From: Kitasatospora sp. GP82
Lineage (GTDB): Bacteria; Actinomycetota; Actinomycetes; Streptomycetales; Streptomycetaceae
Length of the DNA stretch: 52,375 nucleotides
Direction of reading: 5' to 3'
Assembly (NCBI RefSeq): GCF_029892105.1
Contig: NZ_JARZAJ010000045.1
Location: 1 to 52,375 of the forward strand
The position numbers were made by a program, and so were the translations under genes. Shown here one piece after another: positions 32,017 to 41,305 of this stretch (position 1 is the stretch's first letter; each line of letters opens with the position of its first letter). The notes beneath the pieces were generated by a model. That model had not been told where the DNA came from, did not search any database, and saw nothing but the letters and a program-made list of their open reading frames with translations.

Positions 32017-33600
32017 AGCTTGTTCTTTATCCTCTGGCGCGTGGTCAGCCTGGGCCGACCATGGGTTTTGGCGTTCTCCGGACAGCAGAACGGCTCTCGC
32101 GTGATCATGTGCTTCGACCAAGAGGCGCAGCGATCACAACAAGAGCCGTGGGTATGAGTGTGCTGGATGACGCTGACCGCGTCGAGTCCCTGTCCGTGTT
32201 GTCCGGCTTCCGGGCCGACCTGTACGACTGCTTCACCGCGCGGGCGGACGCGCTGTTCGAGCTTGCCGACGCGCTGCTGTGCGCCGATGGACCGGTGAAG
32301 TCACTGGTCGACCTGACGCTGACCGCCGAACATCGGCGCGGTCACGGCGCCCTGTACGACGGGCTGAACTGCGGCCGGATTGAGGTGGACCGGCTGCGCG
32401 CCGACCTGGCTGCTCTGCCCCTGCCGAGGACGGGCGACGGCCGGATCGTGCTCGCGGTGGATGTCAGCCCGTGGCTGCGCTCGGATGCCGCGACCAGTGC
32501 GGACCGGCTGTTCTGCCACGTCTACGGGCGAGCGAAGAGCAGTTCGCAGTTGATCCCCGGCTGGCCGTACTCCTTCGTGGTCGCGCTGGAGTCCAGGCGG
32601 ACGTCCTGGACCGGGATCCTGGACGTGGTCCGACTCGGCCCCGAGGACGACGCGACTGCGGTGACCGCCGACCAACTGCGCGGCGTGGTCGAGCGCTTGG
32701 TCACGGCCGGGCACTGGCAGGCCGGCGATCCGGACGTTCTGATCGTGATGGACGCCGGGTACGACGTGACCCGGCTCGCGTTCGTCCTGGCGGACCTGCC
32801 CATCGAGGTCCTCGGCAGGATTCGCTCGGACCGGGTGCTGCGGCGTCCGAGGCCGCCCCGGGTGCCGGGTACCAACGGCCGTCCGCCCAAGCACGGTCCC
32901 GAGTTCGCCCTGGCCAAGCCCGCCACCTGGCCCGAACCGGAACACACCACGACCACCGAGACCACCCGCTACGGCACCGCCACCGCCCAGAGCTGGGACC
33001 GGCTGCACCCCCGGCTGACCCACCGGACCTGCTGGCTCGACCACGACGGCGAACTCCCGGTTATCGAGGGCACGTTGATCCGCCTGGAGGTCGACCACCT
33101 ACCCGGCGACCGCAACCCCGACCCCGTGTGGCTGTGGTCCTCGGCGACCGGTGCCACCCCTGCCGATATCGACCGCTGGTGGCGCTCCTACCTGCGCAGA
33201 TTCGACCTCGAGCATACCTTCCGGCTCTTCAAGCAGACCCTCGGCTGGACCCGCCCCAAGATCCGCACCCCCGACGCGGCCGACCGTTGGACCTGGATCG
33301 TCATCGCGGCCCACACCCAGCTCCGGCTGGCCCGGCGCCTCGCCGAGGACCTTCGCCGCCCCTGGGAGAAGCCGGCCGCCCCGGGCCGGCTCACCCCCGC
33401 CCGCGTCCGACGCGGGTTCAGGAACATCCGCGCCACCACGCTCCACCCGGCCAGAGCGCCGAAACCCGCAAAGCCCGGCCCCGGACGGCCACCAGGGTCG
33501 AAGAACCGCCGACCTGCACCTCGCTACGACGTGGGCAAAACCGTCAAACGCGACCTCACCATGGCCGACCACCAAGACCGGAAGGGATAAAGAACAAGCT
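32017..33600 (+). mobile_element. IS element with NF041680-type transposase
   Basis: AGCTTGTTCTTTATCC (32017-32032) and its exact reverse complement (33585-33600) bound 1584 bp that contain one transposase gene. The left end is one base from the right end of the preceding IS5-like element. No direct target duplication was seen. The element looks intact. Confidence 0.85.
32154..33590 (+). CDS. putative DDE transposase (NF041680-like)
   Basis: A 478-residue transposase common in actinomycetes. The RNase-H-like core shows an Asp in GRIVLAVDVSPWLRSD, a second in DVLIVMDAGYDVTRLAF and a Glu in RFDLEHTFRLFKQTLGW. The C-terminus is Lys/Pro-rich. Starts upstream to 32061 are open; ATG 32154 fits the domain beginning. 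The stop overlaps the terminal inverted repeat, as is common in compact IS elements. Confidence 0.85.
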   Translation: MSVLDDADRVESLSVLSGFRADLYDCFTARADALFELADALLCADGPVKSLVDLTLTAEHRRGHGALYDGLNCGRIEVDRLRADLAALPLPRTGDGRIVLAVDVSPWLRSDAATSADRLFCHVYGRAKSSSQLIPGWPYSFVVALESRRTSWTGILDVVRLGPEDDATAVTADQLRGVVERLVTAGHWQAGDPDVLIVMDAGYDVTRLAFVLADLPIEVLGRIRSDRVLRRPRPPRVPGTNGRPPKHGPEFALAKPATWPEPEHTTTTETTRYGTATAQSWDRLHPRLTHRTCWLDHDGELPVIEGTLIRLEVDHLPGDRNPDPVWLWSSATGATPADIDRWWRSYLRRFDLEHTFRLFKQTLGWTRPKIRTPDAADRWTWIVIAAHTQLRLARRLAEDLRRPWEKPAAPGRLTPARVRRGFRNIRATTLHPARAPKPAKPGPGRPPGSKNRRPAPRYDVGKTVKRDLTMADHQDRKG

Positions 33601-33629
33601 CAGGGCGCCGGCCCGCCCGCCCCGGGGGA

Positions 33630-34172
33630 CTACAGGAGGTTCAGCACGTCCAGGGCGAGGTAGGCGGCGGCGGTGTCGGTCATCTCGCCGCTGCGGAGCA
33701 CGCGGCTGCGGAACTCCGCCAGGCCGAAGGTGACGACGTCGATGAACTCGGTGCGCTCCGGGGTCGGTTCGGCGACCTTGACGCAGCCGGTGGCGAAGAA
33801 GGCGAAGTGGCGGACATTGGAGTAGGCGTCCAGCCAGTACGGTCCGGCGGCGTGGACCTCGCCCTGGTAGCCGGTCTCCTCCAGCAACTCCCTGACGACG
33901 GCGTCCAGCGCATCCTCTCCCGGTTCGAGGACGCCGCCGGGCAGCTCGTAGAGCACCCGGTCCGGTCCGGGCCGGTACTGGCGGGCAAGGATGACACGCT
34001 GGTCGGTGGTGAGCGCGAGCACCGCGACGCCCGGACACTCGCGCTTGAGGTAGAACTCCTCCTTTCTGCCGTCGGGCAGCTCGAACTCGACGCGGTCCAC
34101 GGACCGGCCGAACTTGCTGAACACGGTGGTGCGTTCGATCTCGCGCCACGACGCGGAGGTGTCGGTCGTCAT
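33630..34172 (-). CDS. NUDIX hydrolase (ADP-ribose pyrophosphatase-like)
   Basis: A 180-residue NUDIX enzyme. The NUDIX box is GVLEPGEDALDAVVRELLEE followed by TGYQG. An N-terminal beta domain (EFELPDGRKEEFYLKR) and VILARQYRPGPDRVLYELPG fit the ADP-ribose pyrophosphatase group. By family it hydrolyses nucleoside-diphosphate-linked substrates. ATG 34172 overlaps, on the opposite strand, the first ATG of a CoiA-like fragment. Confidence 0.9.
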   Translation of the reverse strand: MTTDTSASWREIERTTVFSKFGRSVDRVEFELPDGRKEEFYLKRECPGVAVLALTTDQRVILARQYRPGPDRVLYELPGGVLEPGEDALDAVVRELLEETGYQGEVHAAGPYWLDAYSNVRHFAFFATGCVKVAEPTPERTEFIDVVTFGLAEFRSRVLRSGEMTDTAAAYLALDVLNLL

Positions 34173-34623
34173 GGCCAGGACTGTACGGCCCCGGCCGGTG
34201 CGTGGCGGCCGTTGCGCCGTCTGGCTCGGCTGCGAGGGCTGGCTGACCTGGGAGCAGATCCACCGCGCCAGACCCCGCGTGCCGCTGACCTGCCCCGAGT
34301 GCGGCTGGGCCCTGTGCCCGAAGCCCTCGCCGAACCGCCTGCGGTACTTCGCCCATGACCCCGGGGCCCCCGAATGCTCCCTGCGGGAGGAGACCGAACA
34401 GCACCGCCAGCTGAAACGGGACCTCGCCGACTGCTGCCGCCAGGTGCCGGGCTGGATGGCCGAGCTCGAACAAGCCGGACCCGAGCGCGCCTGGCGGGCC
34501 GACGTGCTCGCCACCCACACCACCGGCAACCGGTATGTACCTGTTTCTGAACCTCGGTGGCTGCTGAACGCCCCTGACGGCATTCGAGTTCTGCCTCGTG
34601 CGGCAGGATGTGTGGACACGTAG
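34171..34623 (+). pseudogene. CoiA-like (competence-nuclease-like) protein, C-terminally broken
   Basis: The first about 118 residues fit the CoiA-like family: zinc-binding CPECGWALCPK, YFAHDPGAPECSLREET, EQHRQLKRDLADCCRQVPGW and the start of the nuclease fold at AWRADVLATHTTG. The sequence beyond about 34525 is unrelated and the frame ends at 34623. The catalytic core motifs after RADVL are lost. Its ATG shares bases with the opposing NUDIX start codon, which leaves no room for a promoter, so the true start may lie further in. Confidence 0.6.
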
Positions 34624-34642
34624 CTGCGGATGGGGGCACCAA

Positions 34643-36604
34643 GTGACCGAGGCGTCAATGGAGTTGTTGGCTGAGTTGGTGGTGGACAGCATGGCGCCGC
34701 TGTACCCCGTGATCTCGCCGGACGGTTGCCTGGTCGCCTACGTGGTGAAGACCGTTGGCGTCAGAGGGGGCTTGGCGAGTGCGCTGTGGGTGGCGGATGC
34801 CGCCGGTAGTTCGGCTCCGCGGCAGTTGACGGACGGTAGGGCGTGGGTCGGGGCACCGCAGTGGGCTCCGGACTCGGGGTCTTTGTACTTCGTCACCGGT
34901 CGGCAGTTGCACCGCCTACGGCTCGATGACGGGTCGGTGGAGGCGGTAACTGCTTGGCGCGGCGGCGTTGCCGGTTTTCGGCCGCTGGCCGACGGCAGGA
35001 CGGTCGCCGTGGCTGGCGTCGATGAACCCGACGCCGAGGATGAGCGCCGACAGGCTGAGGGCGATGACGCATTCGTGTGGGGCGAGCGTTCACACCCGGC
35101 GCGACTGCGGCTACTCGACCTCGACAACCGTGAGGCGCGCCTGGTAGTCGGCCTCGGTGAGCGGCACGTGGTGGAGGTGGTACAGCGGCCGGACGGCGGC
35201 CCGTTGACAGTGCTCAGCTGGGCGGACCCGGAGGAGGATTCCGGCTCCTTCGCCGCGGAACTGTACCTGGTCGATCCGCGCACCTCCAAGGTGCACGACC
35301 TGGGACCGGCCGGTGCGGACGCCTGCTCACCGACCTGGTGGCGTTCCGGGGACGCGTGGCATCTGTCCTATCTGGCGATCACACCGCCCGGGCCGGTCGG
35401 CGGGACGGCCGTCTTCGACATCACCGTGCCGAATGCCGGACCGCCGGCGGAGCACCGCAACCTGACCGCAGGGATGGCCGCGTGCCCGACAGAACTCGTG
35501 CAGGTCGCCCAGGGCACGCCGCTGGCACTGTTCGCCGACGGGCTGGACACCGCCCTGTTCCGACTGGATCCAGAGGACGAGGCATTCCGGCGGGTGGCCA
35601 CCCGACAGGGCATCGCCCACGCCCTCACCGCGAGCCGCACCGGCGAGGCGGTTGCCATACTGGCAGGCACAGCCAGCGAGCCGAAAGACGTCCACGCCGG
35701 GCCGCCCGGCGCCCCCCTCGCCAGGGTGAGCGACACGCGCCCCGAGGTCCGCGAGATCCGGTGGGGCCACCAAGAACGCCTGTCTTACAAGGCCTCGGAC
35801 GGCCTCACCCTGGACGGGCTGCTGCTCCTGCCACCCGGTACGAGTCGCCAAGACGGGCCGTTCCCGCTGATCACCCTGGTCCACGGCGGTCCTTATGGGC
35901 GGTACACCGACGAGTTCCAGTTCCACATCGCGCTACCACCGGCGCAGTGGCTGGCGGTCGCCGGCTACGCCGTCTTCCTGCCCAACCCGCGTGGTAGCCA
36001 GGGCCGTGGCCACGCCTTTGCCGCAGCGGTGGCGGGCGCGGTCGGCGGAGCCGAGTGGACCGACATCACCGACGGCATCGACGTGCTCGTCGCGGAAGGG
36101 GTCGCGGATCCGGACCGGCTGGGGATCGGCGGTTGGAGCCACGGAGGGTTCATGGCCGCCTGGGCGGTGGGGCAGACCGACCGGTTCAAGGCCGCGCTGA
36201 TGGGCGCCGGGATCAGCGACTGGGGCATCCAGACAGCGTTCGGCGACCAAGGAGCCGAGCGGGAGTCCGCGCTGAGCGGCAGCTGCGGCTGGGAGGGACC
36301 GGGCCCGCATGCCCATGACCGGGTCAGCCCTGCCTCCTACGCCGCACGCATCCGCACCCCAGTACTGATCCTGCACGGCGAGGAGGACACCAACGTCCCC
36401 GTCAGTCAGGCCGTGCTCTTCCACCGGGCCCTGCGACACTTCGGTGTCGAGCACGAGCTCGTGGTCTACCCGCGAGAGGGGCACAGGATCACCGAACGGG
36501 CCCACCAACTCGACCTGCTCCGCCGTACCCGTGCATGGTTCGACCGTCGGCTCGGCTCCGCCCAACAGCACCGCATGCTGTCGGTCGAGGGTGCTTCGGC
36601 CTGA
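34643..36604 (+). CDS. S9-family prolyl oligopeptidase / acylaminoacyl peptidase
   Basis: A 653-residue peptidase. An N-terminal seven-bladed beta-propeller (about 1-380, WD/DPP-like repeats) precedes an alpha/beta-hydrolase domain. HGGPYG forms the oxyanion region, the nucleophile Ser is in GGWSHGGFMAAW, the Asp in HGEEDTNVP and the His in REGHRI. Order and length fit the S9C acylaminoacyl-peptidase group, which cleaves short peptides in the cytoplasm. GTG 34643 lies behind a GGGGG tract; ATG 34661 is an alternative start. Confidence 0.93.
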   Translation: MTEASMELLAELVVDSMAPLYPVISPDGCLVAYVVKTVGVRGGLASALWVADAAGSSAPRQLTDGRAWVGAPQWAPDSGSLYFVTGRQLHRLRLDDGSVEAVTAWRGGVAGFRPLADGRTVAVAGVDEPDAEDERRQAEGDDAFVWGERSHPARLRLLDLDNREARLVVGLGERHVVEVVQRPDGGPLTVLSWADPEEDSGSFAAELYLVDPRTSKVHDLGPAGADACSPTWWRSGDAWHLSYLAITPPGPVGGTAVFDITVPNAGPPAEHRNLTAGMAACPTELVQVAQGTPLALFADGLDTALFRLDPEDEAFRRVATRQGIAHALTASRTGEAVAILAGTASEPKDVHAGPPGAPLARVSDTRPEVREIRWGHQERLSYKASDGLTLDGLLLLPPGTSRQDGPFPLITLVHGGPYGRYTDEFQFHIALPPAQWLAVAGYAVFLPNPRGSQGRGHAFAAAVAGAVGGAEWTDITDGIDVLVAEGVADPDRLGIGGWSHGGFMAAWAVGQTDRFKAALMGAGISDWGIQTAFGDQGAERESALSGSCGWEGPGPHAHDRVSPASYAARIRTPVLILHGEEDTNVPVSQAVLFHRALRHFGVEHELVVYPREGHRITERAHQLDLLRRTRAWFDRRLGSAQQHRMLSVEGASA

Positions 36605-36893
36605 TGAGCGGGGGTCAACGCTGAGGGCGCCGGACGAGCCTGGATGCCGCAGGAATGACCCGGCCGAATTTCGCGCCGACGAGTGCACCTGCGGCCAGCC
36701 TCGTGCACCACAGCTGTTGCACCCGCTATGGTCGTCTCGACCGCTTCTGAGCTGCGTGGATTCGAACTGCACGCTCGCGGCGCCCCGGAGAAACTGTGGC
36801 GATTTCGATGCATCGGGCGAGGGGATCGAGGAGGACTGGATCGGGTCATCCAGGTGAGCGGCGATCAGCTCGGTCCGACGGGCCGGGATCATC
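36605..36893. other. intergenic region, no gene seen
   Basis: About 290 bases with short open frames only. No family likeness and no strong secondary structure were noticed. Confidence 0.4.
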
Positions 36894-37187
36894 ATGACCG
36901 ACAGCCTGCCGACCGCCCGCACCGGCTGTTGGGACACCGTCGAGCGGGTGCTGCTCACCAACGAACAGCGAATCGCCTACGGGCTGCCGCCGACCGAGGG
37001 CAAGAAGGGCGACCCGCCCGTGATGGGCTATTCCTCCCGCTACTGCGCCTGGGCCCTCGACACAGTCCGTCCTCCTGTCGGAGGAGTTGCCGGTCTTTTC
37101 CGGCATCGAAAGTCAAAAAACGGGCAGATCAACAGTTTTCGACAGTCGGCTCATCGTCCCAGCGCACCGGGGTTCGCGAACCGCTGA
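36894..37187 (+). pseudogene. small ORF, probable truncated phage/plasmid-type protein
   Basis: The first about 45 residues (VERVLLTNEQRIAYGLPPTE, GKKGDPP) resemble the C-terminal part of an actinomycete plasmid/phage-type protein known to me only by pattern. After VMGYSSRYCAWALDTV the sequence loses coherence and overlaps the convergent acetyltransferase gene. Probably a decayed fragment. Confidence 0.3.
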
Positions 37188-37680
37188 GCCAATCCCGCCG
37201 CAGGATGCCGTAACCGATCGCGTCGTACACAGCACCGGTCGAGCTGGGCCACGCGTTGCGGTAGTGCGCTTCCTTCACATAGCCGTGGCTTCGGAAGGTC
37301 CGGCGCATGGCCGTGTTGTCCTGCCGCGTGGTGCCCTCGACCCGCGAGATCTCATCGAACTCGGTGAACAAATAACGCGTCAGCCAGCCCAGCGACTGCC
37401 CGCCGATCCCGCGGCCACAGTGCTCGGCCGCGAGCCGCAGGTCGAACATCGGCGTACTGCCCTCCAGATCCTCAAGCCGGATCAACCCGACCCGCTCCTT
37501 GCCGTCAGTGATCCAGAACGTGCGCGTCGACTCACTGCCGTAGTAGCCCTCGGCCAGGTTCGTCCGCACCAGCTCCTCGCTTAGTGAGTCGAACACGTGG
37601 TAGGGCCAGCTCTGCCGAGTAAGGAAGTCGACCAGGAGATCCGCCTCGGCCTCGCCGAACTGCCGGTATGCCAGTGCCAT
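37129..37680 (-). CDS. GNAT-family N-acetyltransferase (RimJ/RimL-like)
   Basis: A 183-residue GNAT enzyme: VGLIRLEDLEGSTPMFDLRL, then the acetyl-CoA-binding motif region LAAEHCGRGIGGQSLGWLTR and VEGTTRQDNTAMRRTFRSHG with YVKEAHYRNAW. It acetylates an amino group of an unknown substrate. ATG 37680 is followed by the domain without delay. Confidence 0.9.
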   Translation of the reverse strand: MALAYRQFGEAEADLLVDFLTRQSWPYHVFDSLSEELVRTNLAEGYYGSESTRTFWITDGKERVGLIRLEDLEGSTPMFDLRLAAEHCGRGIGGQSLGWLTRYLFTEFDEISRVEGTTRQDNTAMRRTFRSHGYVKEAHYRNAWPSSTGAVYDAIGYGILRRDWLSGSRTPVRWDDEPTVENC

Positions 37681-38079
37681 GGGAGTGCTCTTCCTTTCCG
37701 CGGTCCGCGATGGCGGAGCCTTCGAGAGTGGTTGGGCAGAACACTAGCCCTAGATTTCACGGGTGGGGCATGGGTTTCTAAACGAGCAAGTCCGATGTGA
37801 ATCAGTGGACTTACGCGATCGGCGACCGGCCATGCCGTTGCGCCTGCCTCGTTGTTTCACAGCGGCTGGCGGGTTGAGTGTGTGCCCGTTATATCGCTTT
37901 CGCCGGTTCCCGGGGGCGGTGCCGGGTCAGGGCCGTTTCAAAGTCCCTGTGAGCACGTGAGTCCGCAGTTCATGGCGCTGCAGGGGTCCGGGTCGGCGCG
38001 TCGCCCGTCCAGGCCGCCTCCAGTGCGGCGGTGACGCGCAGCACCTCGTCCGGTGTGGTCGTCTCGGTCAGTGAGCCTG
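37681..38079. other. intergenic region, no gene seen
   Basis: About 400 bases upstream of the acetyltransferase gene. Nothing with coding likeness or strong repeats was recognised. Confidence 0.4.
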
Positions 38080-38274
38080 GCGGTCGACCTGTTCAGCGCG
38101 ATCGTCGCGCTCACCGTCGCGATCGCCGAGAACCCCTGGCTCGAGGACAGCACCGGGCGCGACAGCGCCGGCGACTGGCGCAGGCTCCCGATCCCCCACG
38201 GACGCGGCCTGGTCGAGTACGTCATCGACACGAACAACCACGTCGTGCGACTGACCAGGATCATCCCCCTCTGA
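38080..38274 (+). pseudogene. RelE/ParE-like toxin C-terminal fragment
   Basis: The frame reads DLFSAIVALTVAIAENPWLE, DWRRLPIPHGRGLVEYVIDT and NNHVVRLTRIIPL at the stop (38274). This is the C-terminal two thirds of a RelE/ParE-superfamily toxin, with the Arg-rich strand and the final VVRLxxI strand. The N-terminal strand and start are missing and no antitoxin is adjacent. Confidence 0.55.
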
Positions 38275-38604
38275 CCCCGCGCGCCCGTAGCCGCAGAACC
38301 TCCGGCCGCTACGCGGGTCAGCCGAGATGACGGGGTGTCAGTGCCTGCTAGGATGCTGCCCTCCATGGACGACCACGGCCTGTGGGGCGGCCCCGCTGAC
38401 GGGGCACTGGCAATGCTGCTGAGGACTGGGTGGACCGACGTCCACCCGGGCGTTGCGGATCGAGGCGTCTCTCTTCGGCCGCGTCTTCTGGGCCGTCGAC
38501 CTGGACGACCGCCCGCTCACCGGCTACCTGTCAGAGGTCTCCGGCATCCGCGGCGCCGCCGTCTGACCCCGAGCCCCGCCCACGTCCAGAGTTTCGGTCG
38601 CGGG

Positions 38605-38823
38605 TCAGACCTGCCGGTCCGGGTCGGAAAACGTCAGGCCGCCAGCCACGAGGGAACGGCGGGCGGGCTTGGGCGCCGGGATGTCTTCGCCCGGCGGCTG
38701 GCGGAAGTCGGCGCCCTGTTCCACCGGCAGCAGCTGGCGCCCGCCGGACTGAGCGGGCACGAGAGCGTCGGTGGCGGGCTCGGAGAACGCGGGCAGCCCC
38801 AGGCTGCGACGGTCAGGGGTCAT
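38605..38823 (-). CDS. small protein of a duplicated family
   Basis: A 72-residue ORF with GGAG before ATG 38823. The beginning, MTPDRRSLGLPAFSEPAT, recurs in a second small ORF at 43567-43704, and the DNA around the two starts is about 85% identical over roughly 50 bases. The remainder is low-complexity Pro/Ala/Arg. The function is unknown. It may be the N-terminus of a longer plasmid-type protein. It lies 160 bases beyond the winged-helix gene pair, on the same strand. Confidence 0.45.
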   Translation of the reverse strand: MTPDRRSLGLPAFSEPATDALVPAQSGGRQLLPVEQGADFRQPPGEDIPAPKPARRSLVAGGLTFSDPDRQV

Positions 38824-38981
38824 GGCTCCAGTCTCGCAGGCGAGCCCGCTCCCGACGGTTGGCCCTGCTGGCCCGGGCCGAACCGCCATCACCGGTGATT
38901 GCGCATTGGCCCGGGCCAGCAGGGCCAAAGCGGACGGTGAGCAGGCAGTCGACGTGTCCTGTACGGAACCACGCTGCGGCT

Positions 38982-39419
38982 CTACTCCTCGTCCCGAACT
39001 GCCTTGATGGTCCGTCGGCGCCTGGCGTCCGTGTTCCCGACCTTGCGGGGGGCTTCGGCCCTGGCGTCGGGAGTGATCTCGGGAGCTGCCAGCGCCTCGC
39101 CCACCAAGCGGCGGATCTCTGGATTGGAACTGAAGAAATACCTGGGGTTGATGCGGTAGCTTCCCGGGTCCGGGTGGTCGACCAGATTAAGCGACTCCAA
39201 GCGAGCGAGCGACTCGTAGACGGTCGACACGGACGTGCCGCAGTCGTGGGCGATCTGCTCCACGTCGGCGGCAATCGGATCGAACACCGCGCCCTGGCTG
39301 GTCAGCCACTCCAGGATGCTGCGCTGGGCAGCGGACAAGTTCAGGGTGTAGACCGCCGGCATCCCGAGGGCTTCCGGGTCGAAAGGACCGTGTCCGTAAC
39401 CGTGGGTGGCGGCGCTCAT
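38982..39419 (-). CDS. winged-helix protein, RepL/MarR-like, second of a pair
   Basis: A 145-residue protein with a winged helix: LNLSAAQRSILEWLTSQGAV, IAHDCGTSVSTVYESLARLE, LNLVDHPDPGSYRINPRYFF. The wing plus INPRYFF is the signature of RepL-type replication or plasmid regulatory proteins. The last 30 residues are basic. The start overlaps the stop of the preceding gene by four bases (39416-39419). Confidence 0.7.
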   Translation of the reverse strand: MSAATHGYGHGPFDPEALGMPAVYTLNLSAAQRSILEWLTSQGAVFDPIAADVEQIAHDCGTSVSTVYESLARLESLNLVDHPDPGSYRINPRYFFSSNPEIRRLVGEALAAPEITPDARAEAPRKVGNTDARRRRTIKAVRDEE

Positions 39420-39958
39420 CGACTCGTCCCTCCAGTCGTGGTGCGGCTGTCAACGCGGCGCGGGCCAGGCGTCTTCGCCGCAGCCTTCTCTTCCGCCTTC
39501 GCTGCGGCCTTCTTCGCCGCGTCGATAGCCTTCTTGTCCGGGGTGATGGCCGGCGGGTCCAGTCTGCGGCACGCCTGGACCTGGGCCTCGCCGCTGCCCT
39601 CCCAGAACCGGCGCGGGTTGAGCTGGTAGGTCGAGCTGCGCGGCGAGGTCTTCAGCAGGATGTTGAGCTTCACCAGGCGAGCGAGCGCCGTCTTCGCCGT
39701 GGTCTCGGTGACGTGGATGGCCTCGGCGGCGGCCCCGGCGGTCACCTTCACCGCCGCACCGGCCCCGCCGTTCGAACGCACCCAGTCGATCGTCGCCCAC
39801 TCCGCCCCGGACAGCGCCAGCGAGTACAGCGGCGCGTCATCGGTGTAGGCGTTCAGCGTGTAGGAGCCGTCCATGGTGTGCGGCGTCCGCGGCTTCGGGG
39901 CCGGCAGCACCGCCCCCGAACCCAGGTCCACCAGGGCGATGTTGCCCCTGCGAGCCAT
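39416..39958 (-). CDS. winged-helix protein, RepL/MarR-like, first of a pair
   Basis: A 180-residue protein with the same fold as its neighbour: LALSGAEWATIDWVRSNGGA, IHVTETTAKTALARLVKLNI, LLKTSPRSSTYQLNPRRFWE. A Lys/Ala-rich C-terminal helix follows (KKAIDAAKKAAAKAEEKAAA). The two proteins look like diverged duplicates read from one transcript. A heterodimeric regulator or replication initiator is plausible; neither is shown. Confidence 0.7.
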   Translation of the reverse strand: MARRGNIALVDLGSGAVLPAPKPRTPHTMDGSYTLNAYTDDAPLYSLALSGAEWATIDWVRSNGGAGAAVKVTAGAAAEAIHVTETTAKTALARLVKLNILLKTSPRSSTYQLNPRRFWEGSGEAQVQACRRLDPPAITPDKKAIDAAKKAAAKAEEKAAAKTPGPRRVDSRTTTGGTSR

Positions 39959-40390
39959 CCCTGCTCCTCACCCCTGCTGATCCGCGCCCGGCAACCGGTC
40001 CCCCTGGCAGCAGGCCGCCGCGGCAGGTGCCCGGGCCCGGTACGGGCAGTGACCACCAGGGCCGAGGGCAACTGGCCAGTTCCCTATAGCGTCAGCGTGT
40101 CGAAGGGCCAGGCGCTACCTGGTGGCTGGCGACCAGCCCGCCACTACCGCCACGCACCGATCCGTGCCCGCTGACCGACATCAGCCACCGCCCGGCAACC
40201 GTCGCGTGGCTGCAGGCGATGCGGGGAGGGGACCAACAGTCCGCAGGTGGCGACCCGAGGGCCATGTAACTGAGTCTTTGAGGCTCAGCCCCTCGTGCGG
40301 TCACCACCTTCGACGGTGCTGTCGACTCTTCTCGGCCGGTACGGTCCGCAGTCCGGCCGCGCCAGCTCTAGATGATCGATTCCAAGGGGT
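39959..40390. other. intergenic region, no gene seen
   Basis: About 430 bases between the winged-helix operon and the IS982 element. It should hold the operon promoter and one end of the IS982 element, but neither could be placed with confidence. Confidence 0.4.
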
Positions 40391-41305
40391 TTAGTGGTCG
40401 TAGGCGGTCAGGGCTCGCATGATCGGCTGGTCGGTGTGATCGTTGTGCCAGATGGCGGCGGTGAGCGCGAGGATGCGTTGCAGAACGCGGACGGCCACGC
40501 CGCCGGGAGTGCGGCCGCGGTGTCGTTCGAGGTCGAGTTGGCCCTTGAAGGTCTCGTTGATCGATTCGATGACCTGCCGCAGCGGCTTGAACAGCTGTGA
40601 TCCGGGCCGCTCGGCCTCGCCCTTGCGGGCCGGCCGCAGCAGTCGGATGTCCAGCTCGGCCAGCTGCTGCTCGAACTCGCGGCCGAAGTAGTTCTTGTCG
40701 CCGATCAACGTCTGCCCCGGGCGCTCATCGGTGAGCTGAGGTTCGACGGCGAGCAGGTCCAGGAGTGTCTCGCGCTCATCGGCTTTGGCCCCGGTCAGCG
40801 CGAAGGCGATCGGCAGGCCGTGCAGGGTGCAGACCAGGTGCAGCCGTAGTCCCCAGAAGTAGCGGGTGTGGCTGGCGCAGTACCCGTACTGGGCCCATCC
40901 GGCCAGGTCGGAGCGTTTGACGGTCTCGCGGGAGCGTCCGCACTCCACCGGTGTGGAGTCCACGACCCACACGTCGTCGCTCCACAGTGTGGTGTCGCGG
41001 GCCAGCACTCGGGTGACATGACGGACGAGTTCGGCGGCCTTGCGCAGCCGCTTGTTGTAGCCGGGCTGCTGGGGCAGATAGGGGAACAGATGCCGCAGGT
41101 GGGCGCGGGCGTGCCGCAGCCACCGGGCCTCGGAGGTGAAACCGAGCATCGCCTGCATCATCGCCAAGGTCACCAGCTCCGCGTCGCTGAGCTGCGGCGC
41201 GATGCCCATGGCAGGCCGCCACGGGGCGAGCTGCGGCAAATCCTTCAGTAGATCGTCGATTTTGACATAGAGTGCGGTCGCGAGGGAGTCCAACTCTGTC
41301 TTCAC
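40391..41305 (-). CDS. IS982-family transposase
   Basis: A 304-residue transposase from GTG 41305. Family motifs are YVKIDDLLKDLPQL, VWVVDSTPVECGRSRETVKR (first Asp), LIGDKNYFGREFEQQL (second Asp) and LRQVIESINETFKGQLDLER (Glu). Length and acidic residues are complete. A perfect inverted repeat brackets the start codon. Confidence 0.92.
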   Translation of the reverse strand: MKTELDSLATALYVKIDDLLKDLPQLAPWRPAMGIAPQLSDAELVTLAMMQAMLGFTSEARWLRHARAHLRHLFPYLPQQPGYNKRLRKAAELVRHVTRVLARDTTLWSDDVWVVDSTPVECGRSRETVKRSDLAGWAQYGYCASHTRYFWGLRLHLVCTLHGLPIAFALTGAKADERETLLDLLAVEPQLTDERPGQTLIGDKNYFGREFEQQLAELDIRLLRPARKGEAERPGSQLFKPLRQVIESINETFKGQLDLERHRGRTPGGVAVRVLQRILALTAAIWHNDHTDQPIMRALTAYDH

